From: 34-65-8 sp964516135
GTDB taxonomy: Bacteria > Pseudomonadota > Alphaproteobacteria > Sphingomonadales > Sphingomonadaceae
Length of the DNA stretch: 64,000 bases
Direction of reading: 5' to 3'
Assembly (NCBI GenBank): GCA_964516135.1
Contig: CAZEWN010000015.1
Span: forward strand, 1 to 64,000
The notes beneath the pieces were generated by a model. That model did no database searches. It saw only the letters and a list, made by a program, of their open reading frames with translations, and was not told the origin of the DNA. This document shows positions 1 to 9,900 of this stretch, piece by piece. Both the position numbers and the translations under genes were made by a program. Each line of letters begins with the position of its first letter. Positions within the stretch are counted from its first letter, which is position 1.

Positions 1-596
1 TAGATGTCCGACTGGCTGATGCCGTCGACAGTGAAGGCATTCGCGCGGTCATTGCCGCCAAGGCAGGATACGCGGTCCGATTCCTGATTGCGGTCAAGGC
101 TTACGCGCGGGTCGATGCGGATGACGTCGCGCAGGTCGCGCTCGAACGTCGGGACGCTTTCGAGGATCGCCAGACCGAACGACTGACCGGGACCGGTCGT
201 GACGTTCGTCACGTTTGCGCGCGACGCGGTGACCACAATCTCGCCCGCACCCGATAGCAAGGTGAAGCTGAGCGCGGTGTTACCCTGAAGGTTGATGGCG
301 ATATCCTGGACGCTCTGCCCCTCGTATCCGCCCGCATTGGCGGAAACGGTGTAGGGTCCGCCTGTGACCAGGCCATCGGCGCGGAAGCCGCCATCGGCGC
401 CTGTTGTCAGATCCCGGCTGGCCCCGGTACGGGTGTCCGTGATCGTAACGGTTGCCCCGGCAATCGGATTGCCCGCCTCATCGGTCACGACACCTTGGAT
501 ACCCGAGGTGATCTGCTGCGCCATGACCGGCGCGGGCAGGAGGACAGCGGCAGACAGGCTGACGGCACTGGCCGCCAGGAGGTACTTGATCTTCAT
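1..596 (-). CDS. TonB-dependent receptor, Oar-like, N-terminal part (runs off the window)
   Basis: This is the first ~198 residues of an outer-membrane TonB-dependent transporter; the gene continues beyond base 1. The start ATG (594-596) is preceded by AGGGA about 10 nt upstream. A signal peptide is clear, with likely cleavage after the VMA at residues 24-26. It is followed by a carboxypeptidase-regulatory-like beta-sandwich domain (about 28-115), a TonB-box-like IVVTASR near residue 120, and the start of a plug domain. That domain order is typical of Oar-type receptors, which take up large or unknown ligands. The substrate cannot be inferred because the barrel and downstream genes are outside the window. 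Confidence 0.88.
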   Translation of the reverse strand, partial: MKIKYLLAASAVSLSAAVLLPAPVMAQQITSGIQGVVTDEAGNPIAGATVTITDTRTGASRDLTTGADGGFRADGLVTGGPYTVSANAGGYEGQSVQDIAINLQGNTALSFTLLSGAGEIVVTASRANVTNVTTGPGQSFGLAILESVPTFERDLRDVIRIDPRVSLDRNQESDRVSCLGGNDRANAFTVDGISQSDI

Positions 597-773
597 GACC
601 GAACGATCCCTAACGATGGAAAAATCGACGAATGGAAACTGGATGAGCGCCCGATAGGGGCGATGCGCTACGCACAGAAGTATCTTTTGTTACCGCCGCG
701 TGACATCTGCCCACCAAATCGGATACGGTCCAACTCTCTGGACAAAATGTCTTTTAAAACATGGATTTAAGAC

Positions 774-791
774 TGTTGCTGCATTGCAACA
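774..791. promoter_or_regulatory. 18-bp inverted repeat upstream of the Oar-like receptor
   Basis: TGTTGCTGCATTGCAACA has perfect 6-bp arms (TGTTGC/GCAACA) around a 6-nt spacer. It lies in the AT-rich 238-bp gap between the receptor start (596) and the oxygenase stop (835), about 180 bp upstream of the receptor. It could be an operator for the receptor; there is no T-run that would make it a terminator. The binding protein is unknown. Confidence 0.3.
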
Positions 792-834
792 GAAGATAAG
801 ATTCTATTTGTACGCCAAACGCCTGCGGGCGCTG

Positions 835-1764
835 TCACGCCAGATTGATCTCGCGCAGGCGCTGGAGCAGGAAATCGTGGCTCGAGATCGGCGCGGGATG
901 ATCATCGGGCGAATCGGGATCGATGCAGTCGGGCAGGGTTTCGATGGTGAAATCGGGCCGGAAATGCAGGAAGAACGGCATCGAATAGCGCGCCCGATAA
1001 GCCGCTTCGCCACGCGGGTTCACGACACGGTGCGTGGTCGAGCGCAGCTTTCCATTCGTCAGCCGTTCCAGCATGTCGCCGATGTTGACCACTAGCGCCC
1101 CTTCGGGCGGGGCGATCGCCTTCCATTCGCCTTGCGCGGTCAGCAGTTCGAGCCCGGCCTCCTCGGCCCCCAGCAGCAGGGTGATGGTATTGATGTCGCC
1201 GTGCGCGGCGGCGCGGATCGCACCCTCGGCCTCGACGCCTTCGAGTGGCGGATAGCGCAGCAGGCGCATAACCGAATTGCCATCCTCGACCGTGGCCGCA
1301 AACCAATCGCGCGGCAGGCCCAGGTGAAGCGCGATCGCTTCGAGCACACGGGCACCCGCTTGCTCGAATGCAGCGTAGAGTTCCTCAAACGTTTGCTCGA
1401 AGCCTTCGATCTCGGCAGGCCACAGGTTCGGTTTCATGTATTCGGCCAAAGGATGCCCCGCCGGCAGCGAGCGGCCCACGTGCCAGAATTCCTTCAAGTC
1501 GTGGACCTGGGCACCCTTGGCCTTTTCCGTGCCGAACGGGGTATAGCCGCGCGCCCCGCCCCCACCGGGAATGTGGTAGGCACGCTTGACCTCGTCGGGC
1601 AGCGCGAAGAACGCTTTCGACAGTTCCTCTGCCCGGGCAATCAGGTCGGCCGGGATGCCATGGTCGCGAATTACCGCGAAGCCGTATTCCTCGAAGCTCT
1701 TGCCCAGTTCCTCGGCAACTTCTTCCAGTGGGCGGGCGATCGATACGACGGCGATTTCGGACAT
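835..1764 (-). CDS. 2-oxoglutarate/Fe(II)-dependent oxygenase, isopenicillin-N-synthase-like
   Basis: A 309-residue non-haem iron oxygenase. The iron triad is visible as H188-x-D190 and H245, and R259-x-S261 fits the 2-oxoglutarate-binding RxS motif. The N-terminal non-haem dioxygenase region (residues 1-110) begins MSEIAVVSIARP. I start it at 1764 because longer forms would run deep into the upstream transporter gene. It sits 11 bp after the nucleoside transporter and is almost certainly co-transcribed with it. The family contains both biosynthetic enzymes and catabolic enzymes such as thymine 7-hydroxylase, so a nucleobase or nucleoside substrate is a reasonable inference from context but is not shown by the sequence. 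Confidence 0.85.
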   Translation of the reverse strand: MSEIAVVSIARPLEEVAEELGKSFEEYGFAVIRDHGIPADLIARAEELSKAFFALPDEVKRAYHIPGGGGARGYTPFGTEKAKGAQVHDLKEFWHVGRSLPAGHPLAEYMKPNLWPAEIEGFEQTFEELYAAFEQAGARVLEAIALHLGLPRDWFAATVEDGNSVMRLLRYPPLEGVEAEGAIRAAAHGDINTITLLLGAEEAGLELLTAQGEWKAIAPPEGALVVNIGDMLERLTNGKLRSTTHRVVNPRGEAAYRARYSMPFFLHFRPDFTIETLPDCIDPDSPDDHPAPISSHDFLLQRLREINLA

Positions 1765-1775
1765 AGGTGGGCGAC

Positions 1776-3086
1776 TCAATAAGGCAGGAACAGGCCGGCT
1801 AGCGCCGCGCTCATCAGGTTGGCGAGCGAGCCCGCCGCAAGCGCGCGCAGGCCGAGCCGGGCGATGACCGGGCGCTGATTCGGCGCGAGGCCGCCCGTAA
1901 CCGCCATCTGGATCGCAATCGAGGAGAAATTGGCGAAGCCGCACAGCGCGAAGGTCACGATCGCGCGGCTGCGGTCGGTAAGGCCCGTGGCCTGACCAAG
2001 ATCAATGAAGGCAACGAATTCGTTCAGCACCACCTTGGTCCCGAACAGGCCGCCCGCGATCTGCGCCTGATTCCAGTCGGCGATTCCGATCAGATACATG
2101 ATCGGCGCGAACACCCAGCCGAGGATCTGCTGGAACGACAGCTCCGGATAGTTGAAAAGCCCGCCCGCCCAGCCGAGCAGTCCATTGGCGAGCGCGACCA
2201 GTGCCACGAACGCCAGGACCATGGCACCGACGGCGACCGCCAGCTTGACGCCCGTCTGCGCGCCCTGCGCGGCTGCCTCGATCACGTTGGCGGGGCGCTG
2301 CCCATCCTCGAACGCCTCGGCAACCTCGACCTCGTGCGGCTTGCCCCCCTCGGTCAGCGCGGCCGGCCCCTCGGCGCTGATCCGCGCCCTGGGCAATTCG
2401 ATCGTGCCCTCGGCGAGAACGGGCGCCTTGTCCTCGTCGGGCATGATGATCTTGGCCATCAGGATGCCGCCCGGTGCCGACATGAATGCCGCGGCGAGCA
2501 GGAATGGAAGATACTCTTCGCCGAGCAGCCCCGCATAAGCAGCCAGGATGGTGCCGGCGACGCCCGCCATCCCGACCGTCATCAGCGTGAACAACCGCGC
2601 TGGCGTCAGCGCGGCAAGATAGGGGCGCACCACCAGCGGGCTTTCCGACTGGCCGACGAAGATGTTCGCGGCCGCGCCCAGCGCTTCCACCTGACTGACT
2701 CCGGTGATCCAGCCAATCGCGCCGCCGACCCAGCGCACGATCCGCTGCATGATCCCCAGGTAGTAGAGGATCGATACCAGCGCGGCGAAAAACACAATCA
2801 CCGGCAGCGCGCCGAGCGCGAAGGTGTTGGCGAGCGGATTGTCGGCCCCGAATAGAAACGCGGTCCCTTCGTTGGCATAGCTCAGCAACGCGGCAACGCC
2901 GTTCGACATACCCTCGATCACTGACCGGCCCCAGGTCGTGCCGAGCACCAGGAACGCCATCAGCGCCTGCAGGGCAAACGCCGCGCCGACCACGCGCGGG
3001 CGAATCCGGCGCTTGCCGGTGGACAACAGGAAGGCCATGGCCAGGATGAGAAGAATGCCGACGAGGCTGGCAAGGATCGGGTGCAT
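1776..3086 (-). CDS. nupC: Concentrative nucleoside transporter (NupC/CNT family)
   Basis: A 436-residue inner-membrane protein with the CNT layout: N-terminal hydrophobic segments, a nucleoside-recognition (gate) middle and a C-terminal transporter core. The CNT-type stretch GQSESPLVVRPYL is present around residues 145-160. CNT proteins import nucleosides with a cation. A long hydrophilic loop rich in Glu/Asp (about residues 210-265) separates the halves. The gene is followed after 11 bp by the 2OG/Fe(II) oxygenase, suggesting import coupled to oxidation of a nucleoside-derived base. It is divergent from the queuosine-precursor transporter, with a 122-bp shared promoter region. Confidence 0.9.
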   Translation of the reverse strand: MHPILASLVGILLILAMAFLLSTGKRRIRPRVVGAAFALQALMAFLVLGTTWGRSVIEGMSNGVAALLSYANEGTAFLFGADNPLANTFALGALPVIVFFAALVSILYYLGIMQRIVRWVGGAIGWITGVSQVEALGAAANIFVGQSESPLVVRPYLAALTPARLFTLMTVGMAGVAGTILAAYAGLLGEEYLPFLLAAAFMSAPGGILMAKIIMPDEDKAPVLAEGTIELPRARISAEGPAALTEGGKPHEVEVAEAFEDGQRPANVIEAAAQGAQTGVKLAVAVGAMVLAFVALVALANGLLGWAGGLFNYPELSFQQILGWVFAPIMYLIGIADWNQAQIAGGLFGTKVVLNEFVAFIDLGQATGLTDRSRAIVTFALCGFANFSSIAIQMAVTGGLAPNQRPVIARLGLRALAAGSLANLMSAALAGLFLPY

Positions 3087-3208
3087 ACGGCCCTTCGCAT
3101 GGGAACGGAAACCTCGGCTCTTTCTGCCTTTGCCAGCCGACAGTCAAACCGGGGACGGCAATAATCGACCGCTTCCATTTTCGCTGCGGCACGCATAGCC
3201 ATTCGCGC

Positions 3209-3883
3209 ATGACGACACCGACCCAGATCAAGACCCCCACCATCGACTTTCGCCGCGGCCTGTTCGTGTATCTGTTGTTGTATGGCGGGATGACGGTGCT
3301 GGCTGGTTTCCTGGCATTCAAGCAGGTCCGCCTGTGGCCGACCGGGCTGGCGGTGGAGGCAGGCATCTTCGCCTTCCTGCTGCTGGTGGTCATCACCAGT
3401 TCGGTGGCGCAACTCTATGGCCCAAAGCTTGCCAACCGGATCGTGTGGTGGGGTTTCCTTCCGCTCGCGCTTTCATCCGCGCTAATGCTGTTGGTCCTCA
3501 GCCTGCCCGCGTCACCCGACATGATCGCCCAGCGAGGCGAGGGGCTGGCGGCATTCCAGCTCGTGCATGACCAGTTATGGCGCGTGATGGCGGCGGGACC
3601 GGCTGCCTATCTCATCTCCCTGCTACTCAATATCTGGATCTTCTCGCGCCTGCGCGGCCGGAGCGAAGGGGGCACGATCGGGTTGATGGTGCGCGGCGCG
3701 ATTGCTTCGGCCTTGAGCCAGGCGATCGATTCCGTAATTTTCGTCACCCTGGCATTCTATGGCGAATTCCCGATCACCAACCTGCTGATCGGACAGGTCA
3801 TCGCCAAGGTCGCCCTGAGCCTGGTACTGGTGCCCTTCCTTATCACCCTGGGGGTGCGGCTCGCGCAGCGGCTCGATCGCTAG
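3209..3883 (+). CDS. yhhQ: Queuosine precursor transporter (YhhQ/VUT family)
   Basis: A 224-residue integral membrane protein with about six hydrophobic segments. The family pattern is clear: an early VITSSVAQLYGPK segment, a central ISLLLNIWIF helix, and the late region ALSQAIDSVIFVTLAFYG followed by a Lys-containing helix. Members of the VUT/YhhQ family (formerly DUF165) import the queuosine precursors preQ0/preQ1 for tRNA modification. It lies 78 bp before bioF on the same strand. No strong ribosome-binding site precedes the ATG and no preQ1 riboswitch is evident in the short leader. Confidence 0.88.
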   Translation: MTTPTQIKTPTIDFRRGLFVYLLLYGGMTVLAGFLAFKQVRLWPTGLAVEAGIFAFLLLVVITSSVAQLYGPKLANRIVWWGFLPLALSSALMLLVLSLPASPDMIAQRGEGLAAFQLVHDQLWRVMAAGPAAYLISLLLNIWIFSRLRGRSEGGTIGLMVRGAIASALSQAIDSVIFVTLAFYGEFPITNLLIGQVIAKVALSLVLVPFLITLGVRLAQRLDR

Positions 3884-3961
3884 TCGCCCGCGCCCGATGG
3901 ACTTCGCGGCCGGCTAGAGTTTCCATCTGGCAGCACGGCGATTTGACGCTACGGCGGCGCC

Positions 3962-5101
3962 ATGCACAATCTGCGGACACAATACGATGCCCATCACCGT
4001 GCACTGCTGGCGGATTTGGCCGGGCAAGCGCGATATCGCCGTTTGGCCGGCCGGGCGGGCGTAGACTTCTCTTCCAACGATTACCTGGCGCTCGCCGGTT
4101 CGGCGCAAATTGCATCGGCGGTGGGTGATGCGCTCGACCGGGGGGTTCCGGCAGGCTCGGGCGGATCGCGTTTGCTGCGTGGCAACGACCCCGAACATGA
4201 AGTGCTGGAAGAAGAGGCGGCGCAATTCTTCGGCGCCGAGGCGGCGCTGTTTTTCTCCAGCGGGTTCGCCGGCAATGCCTGCCTGTTTGCCACTCTGCCG
4301 CAACGCGGGGACCTGGTGGTGCACGATGCTCTGATCCATGCGAGCGCGCACGAGGGGATGCGGCTGGGCCGCGCCGAATGCTTCGCCGCCGCGCACAACG
4401 ATCCGCAGGCTTTCGCCGATACGATCGTGGCGTGGCGCGCGCGCGGCGGGCGCGGGCGGGTGTGGATCGCTGTCGAAAGCCTCTACAGCATGGACGGCGA
4501 CATGGCGCCGCTCGACGCATTTCAGGCGCTTGCCGATGACCACGATGCATTTCTGCTGATCGACGAGGCGCACGCGACCGGCGTGTTCGGGCCGCAGGGG
4601 CGCGGGCTGGCGGCGCATCTGGATGGCCTGGAAAACGTGATCACGCTACGCACCTGCGGCAAGGCGCTGGGCTGCGAAGGGGCGCTGATCACCGGCCCCG
4701 CGTTCGTGCGCGATTTCCTGATCAACCGGGGGCGCGGCTTCATCTTCACCACCGCGCCATCGCCGCTGATGGCCAGCGCGGTGCGCGCGGCGCTGCGCGT
4801 GCTGGCGGACGAACCGGAACGACGCGAGGCGCTGTCGGCACTGGTCGGCCATGCGCGCACCATGTTGCAGCCGCTGGGCGCCCGGTGCCATGGATCGCAG
4901 GTCATCCCGATCGTGATTGGCGACGATGCGCGCACCATGACCGTGGCCGCGGCGATCCAGCAGGCCGGATTCGACGTTCGCGGCATTCGCCCGCCGACCG
5001 TTCCGGCAGGCACTGCGCGACTGCGCGTCGCGATAACCCTCAACGCCAACATGGCTGACGTGACGAGCCTTGCGAGCGCCATCGAAAGCGCCCTCGCATG
5101 A
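3962..5101 (+). CDS. bioF: 8-amino-7-oxononanoate synthase (biotin synthesis)
   Basis: A 379-residue PLP enzyme of the alpha-oxoamine synthase family, which condenses pimeloyl-ACP/CoA with alanine. The PLP lysine is K234 in TCGKALG. The family stretches SLYSMDGDMAPL and DEAHATGVFGPQGRG (the Asp and His that contact PLP) are intact, as is the early DFSSNDYL motif. The start is the ATG at 3962; its ribosome-binding site is weak. The stop overlaps the bioD start (ATGA), so bioF-bioD-bioA are translationally coupled. bioB and bioC are not in the window. Confidence 0.96.
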   Translation: MHNLRTQYDAHHRALLADLAGQARYRRLAGRAGVDFSSNDYLALAGSAQIASAVGDALDRGVPAGSGGSRLLRGNDPEHEVLEEEAAQFFGAEAALFFSSGFAGNACLFATLPQRGDLVVHDALIHASAHEGMRLGRAECFAAAHNDPQAFADTIVAWRARGGRGRVWIAVESLYSMDGDMAPLDAFQALADDHDAFLLIDEAHATGVFGPQGRGLAAHLDGLENVITLRTCGKALGCEGALITGPAFVRDFLINRGRGFIFTTAPSPLMASAVRAALRVLADEPERREALSALVGHARTMLQPLGARCHGSQVIPIVIGDDARTMTVAAAIQQAGFDVRGIRPPTVPAGTARLRVAITLNANMADVTSLASAIESALA

Positions 5102-5724
5102 CCAGCGCGCTGATCGTCACCGGCACGGACACCGGGATCGGCAAGACGGTATTTGCCGCCGCGCTGGCCGGCGCGCTTGGCGGGCATTACTGGAAACCAG
5201 TGCAGGCCGGGCTCGACGAAGGGGGGGACGCGGACATGGTGGCGCGGCTTTCGGGCCTGCCGCGCACGCATATCCTGCCCGAGGCCTATCGGCTTACCAC
5301 GCCTTGCTCCCCACATCGCGCGGCCGCGATCGACGGGATCGTGATCGATCCGGCGCAGCTCGCCCTGCCCCGGATCGACGGTCCGCTGGTGGTGGAAGGG
5401 GCAGGCGGGGTCGCGGTGCCGCTCGCGCCTGATCGCCTCTACCTGGATCAGTTCGCTGCTTGGGGCGCGCCGGTGATCGTGGTCGCGCGCACCGCGCTTG
5501 GCACGATCAATCACAGCCTGCTGACGCTGGAGGCATTGCGCCGCCGCGACATCGGTGTGCTTGGCATCGCCTTCTTGGGTGACAGCGAGCCCGACAGCGA
5601 GGCGACCATCTGCCGGATTGGCGGCGTGCCACGCCTGGGACGGTTGCCGATCCTGTCCCCGCTCGATGCGCCGCGCCTCGCCGCGGCATTCCGCGACAAT
5701 TTCGCATTGGAGCAATTCGCGTGA
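5098..5724 (+). CDS. bioD: Dethiobiotin synthase
   Basis: A 208-residue ATP-dependent carboxylase that closes the ureido ring of 7,8-diaminononanoate. The P-loop GTDTGIGKT spans residues 9-17. The VEGAGGVAVPL substrate/ATP motif and the VVARTALGTINHSLLTLEAL stretch are as expected for the family. Length is normal. It overlaps bioF by 4 nt at its start and bioA by 4 nt at its end. Confidence 0.96.
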   Translation: MTSALIVTGTDTGIGKTVFAAALAGALGGHYWKPVQAGLDEGGDADMVARLSGLPRTHILPEAYRLTTPCSPHRAAAIDGIVIDPAQLALPRIDGPLVVEGAGGVAVPLAPDRLYLDQFAAWGAPVIVVARTALGTINHSLLTLEALRRRDIGVLGIAFLGDSEPDSEATICRIGGVPRLGRLPILSPLDAPRLAAAFRDNFALEQFA

Positions 5725-6980
5725 CCCGCAGCCCGGTCTGGCATCCCTTCACCCAGCATGGGCTGGAGGCACCGATCCCCGTCGTCGCGCGCGGCGATGG
5801 CGCCGCGTTATGGACGCGGGACGGCCGCCGGATCATCGACGGCATTTCGTCATGGTGGGTCACCACGCATGGCCACAATCACCCGCGCATCGTGCGCGCC
5901 ATTGCCGAACAGGCGCGCACGCTTGATCAGGTGATTTTTGCCGGTTGGACACATGAACCGGCGGAAACGCTCGCACGCGCGCTGGTGGCGATGATGCCGC
6001 GCCCGCTCGATCACGTGTTCTTTTCCGACAGCGGATCGACCAGCGTCGAGGTCGCGCTGAAGATGGCGCTGGGATACTGGATTGGTCGAGGCGAACCGCG
6101 CCATCGGATCGTGGTGATGGAGCACAGCTATCACGGGGATACCGTGGGAACGATGTCAGTGGGCGCGCGCGGCGTGTTCAACCGCGCATATAACGCGCTG
6201 TTGTTCGATGTCGATCGCATTCCCTTCCCCGCCCCCGAGCGCGAGCAGGCGACGCTCGACGCGCTGGAAACGCTGTGCCGCGAAGGCGCGCCCGCGGCCC
6301 TGATTGTCGAGCCGCTGATACTGGGCGCGGGCGGGATGCTGATTTATCCCGCTTGGGTGCTGGCGGAAATGCGCGCGATCTGCACCCGCCACGGAGTGCT
6401 GCTGATAGCGGATGAAGTGATGACCGGTTGGGGCCGCACCGGCACCCTGCTGGCATGTGACCAGGCGGGCGTCACGCCCGATATCCTGTGCCTGTCGAAA
6501 GGGTTGACCGGTGGCGCAATCCCTCTTGCCGTAACCATGGCGACGCCCGAAATCTTTGCTGCGCACTACTCAAACGACCGCGCGAGGATGCTGTACCATT
6601 CCTCCAGCTACACCGCGAACCCGATTGCCTGCGCCGCGGCCAACGCAAATCTGGCCATCTGGCGCGATGAACCGGTGATGGAGCGGATCGCCGCCCTCGC
6701 CAATCGGCAGCAGAACCACCTGACGCGGCTCGCATCGCAGCCGGGCGTTGGCGCGGCGCGGTGCATCGGCACGATTGCAGCGTTCGAAGTGGCCAGCGCC
6801 GATGACGGCTATCTCGCCGCCATCGGCCCCGCCCTGCTCGCCGCATTTACGGCCAGCGACCTGCTGCTGCGACCCTTGGGAAATACGGTCTACGTCATGC
6901 CGCCCTACTGCATCGACGATGCCGATCTCGCGCTGCTTTACGACGGCGTGGTCGCGGCCGTTGCCGACCTAGCTCCCTAG
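5721..6980 (+). CDS. bioA: Adenosylmethionine-8-amino-7-oxononanoate aminotransferase
   Basis: A 419-residue class III aminotransferase that converts KAPA to DAPA using S-adenosylmethionine as amino donor. The PLP lysine is K260 in CLSKGLTGG. The N-terminal WHPFTQ and the SSWWVTTHGHNHP segment are BioA hallmarks that separate it from other class III transaminases, and the Asp of the LIADEVMTGWGRTG motif is present. Translation starts at a GTG (5721) overlapping the bioD stop as GTGA. It completes the three-gene biotin operon; the kinase gene follows after 6 bp. Confidence 0.96.
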   Translation: MTRSPVWHPFTQHGLEAPIPVVARGDGAALWTRDGRRIIDGISSWWVTTHGHNHPRIVRAIAEQARTLDQVIFAGWTHEPAETLARALVAMMPRPLDHVFFSDSGSTSVEVALKMALGYWIGRGEPRHRIVVMEHSYHGDTVGTMSVGARGVFNRAYNALLFDVDRIPFPAPEREQATLDALETLCREGAPAALIVEPLILGAGGMLIYPAWVLAEMRAICTRHGVLLIADEVMTGWGRTGTLLACDQAGVTPDILCLSKGLTGGAIPLAVTMATPEIFAAHYSNDRARMLYHSSSYTANPIACAAANANLAIWRDEPVMERIAALANRQQNHLTRLASQPGVGAARCIGTIAAFEVASADDGYLAAIGPALLAAFTASDLLLRPLGNTVYVMPPYCIDDADLALLYDGVVAAVADLAP

Positions 6981-6986
6981 CCCGCC

Positions 6987-9900
6987 GTGCCGCGAGTTAG
7001 CGCTCGCTTAACCACGCTCGTGCGAATGCTGCCGCGAATATTCGAGGGCGATCGGGTGCGGATTGAATTGACGCGAGGCGAGGTGTTGCGGATTGCCGTG
7101 GTCGCGGCGCTGTTCGGGCTGCTTGCCTACGCGGGAATTTGGCTGACGCGCGAAAGCGGGCGGATCGCCCTGCTGTGGTTGCCGAACGCGATCGTGGCGG
7201 CATGGTTGCTTCGCAACCGGTCCGACGCCTGGGCACTTTACATCGCGGCCTGCGCGCTTGCCAACCTGGCGGTCAACCGCATCGTCGGCGATAGCTGGTG
7301 GGTCGCGGCGGGGCTGTCGCTCGCCAATGCGATCGAAATACTGGCGGTAGTGTGGGTGATGCGCTGGAGCCGCGGCCGGCGGCCTGACATGGGCGAGGTC
7401 GATAGTCATGTCTGGCTGCTGGCTTCGGCGCTGGTCGGCTCCGTGTTGTCTGCCACGGTCGCAAGCGTGTTCCTCGCCGGGGCGGGATCCGTTCTTTCGC
7501 TCGGCGATTGGGAGCGGTGGATCATCGCCGATGGGCTGAGCCTGATGATCCTCCTGCCGATCGCGCTCGTGGCGATTGATGCTTGGAATACGCGGCGTTG
7601 GCCGACGCGTGCGGTGATGCAGCGCTGGTTGGTGATGATAGCGCTGGTGACGGCGGGCACCTGCCTTATCTTCGCGCAATCCACCTTCCCGTTCCTGTTC
7701 CTCGTCTCGCCGCTGGTGCTTTACGCCGCTTTCCGCACGGGCCTTAACGGGACGGCGGTGGCGGTATTGATCGTGACAGTCGTGGCTTCGATTGCCACGG
7801 TGATGGGCAGCGGGCCGATCTCGCTTGTCAGGGGCGGGCCAGAACTGCAACTGATCGCATTCCAGGTATTCCTCGCAGCCAATTTCGGCATGGGTTTTCC
7901 CGTCGCCGCGATGCTGAACCAGCGCGCCCGCGACCGTGCCGAACTCCGGGCCGAACGCGACGAGAAACAGGAAATCCTGGATAATGTCCGCGAGATCATT
8001 TTCCGCACCGATGCGCGCGGATGTTGGACCTCGCTCAACCCGGCCTGGGAACGGTTGACGGGATATACTGTTGCTGAAAGCCTGGGCTGGCCGACCACGC
8101 GCTTGCTGGTGCCGGACGATCTCGCCGCCACGCGCGAGATCTATCCCCGCATCGTTGGTGGCGAGATCGACGAGGCGACCCTGCCGCAACGATTCATCGA
8201 CCGCGCAGGCAATGTGCGACATATCGAGGTGAGTATCCGGCGGCTCGCCACGGGGGACGGTTCGTTCGACGGAACAATCGGCAATATCCGTGACGTTACG
8301 GACCAGGTGGCCCAGGCGCGTGAACTCGCCGCCAGCGAGGAGCGGTTTCGGCGCCTGGCTGAATCGGCTCCCGTCGGCATCTTCCGTGCCAGTGCGACCG
8401 GCGAACTGACCTACATCAATCCTGGGTGGGCCGCGAAAGTCGGCATGACGGTGGATCAGATGATGGGCAAGGGCTGGCTGAGCGCCGTCGCCGACCCCGC
8501 ACCGCTGATCCAGGATCCCCCCTTTCAGGGCTTTCGCCCGGGCGAGCTCAGGCGCCGCGTCATCCACTTTCGCGGGGCGGACGGCGCCGACCTGTGGATG
8601 GAAACCTACAACGCCGCCGAATTCGACGAGAACGGCATGGTCACCGGATACTTCGGGGCCGCAGTCGATGTTTCCGATGCGCGCCAGTTGGAAGCGGACC
8701 TGCGGCTCGCGCGCCGCAAAGCCGAAGACGCGGCTTCGGCGAAATCGGCATTCCTCGCCAACATGAGCCACGAAATCCGCACGCCGATGAATGGTGTCCT
8801 TGGCTTCACCGAGCTTCTCGCGAAATCGGACCTCGACGAGACACAGCGCAACCATGTCCAGCTGATCGCGGATTCGGGACGTGCGATGATGCGCCTGCTC
8901 AACGATATTCTCGACATCTCGAAAATCGAGGCGGGGCTGATGCGCGTCACGATCGAGCCGATCGATGTGCGACACAAGTTGGGCGGGATCGTGCGGTTGA
9001 TGGAGCCGATCGCGGCGGAAAAGGGCCTGGCGGTGTCGCTCGCCGTCGCCCCGGGGGTTCCCCAGTGGTTAATGGGCGATGCGCTGCGGCTGCGCCAGAT
9101 CGTGCTGAACCTGGTCGGCAACGCGGTTAAGTTCACCGAGCGCGGCAGCGTGCGCGTGGAAGTTTGCGCCATCGACGCGGGCCGTTCGTTACGGATCGAC
9201 GTGATCGATACCGGCATCGGCATTGCGCCGGAAAACCTGCAAGCAGTGTTTCAGCAATTTACCCAGGCCGACAGCTCGGTCGTGCGCAAGTTCGGCGGAA
9301 CGGGCCTGGGCCTCGCGATCAGTCGCCAGCTGGCCGAGCTGATGGGCGGAGAGATATCAGTGACGAGCGTGGTTGACGAGGGTTCGACCTTCCGAGTCGT
9401 GTTGCCGCTGGTCGCGGCCGACCCGCCCGATGCGACCGTGCCGCGCCCCACCCCACCGCCGCCGCAGTTCGATGCATCTACGGCGACAATCCGCCTGCTC
9501 GTGGCGGAGGACAACGAGATAAACCAGAAGCTGATCCACGCGATGGCGATCGAGGCCGGGTGCCTGCCGCACATTGTTGCCGATGGCGCGGCTGCCATCC
9601 ACGAAGTCATCGAAGCCGACGCGGCTGGTGAACCTTATGCCCTGCTGTTGATGGACCTTCAGATGCCCGTGATGGACGGCCTGACCGCGGCCCGCGCGCT
9701 GCGCGCGAAAGGTTACGACGCGAAACGGTTGCCGATCGTGGCGCTGACCGCAAACGCCTATCCCGAAGACATCGCAATGTGCGTATCCGCCGGGATGCAG
9801 GGCCATATTGCCAAGCCGCTGCGAGTGCGAGATCTGATTGATGCGCTGGATCGTTTCGCGGAAGTTGTGCCCGCGCCGCCAAATCGCCGTCCGCTGCCAG

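Noticed and set aside
3087..3208. preQ1 riboswitch before the queuosine-precursor transporter
   Set aside because: The 122-bp gap shows no recognisable preQ1 aptamer pattern.
7008..8975. Long minus-strand open frame antisense to the hybrid kinase
   Set aside because: His/Arg/Pro-rich composition, no domain signal and full overlap with a gene whose domains are clear; such frames are common in high-GC DNA.
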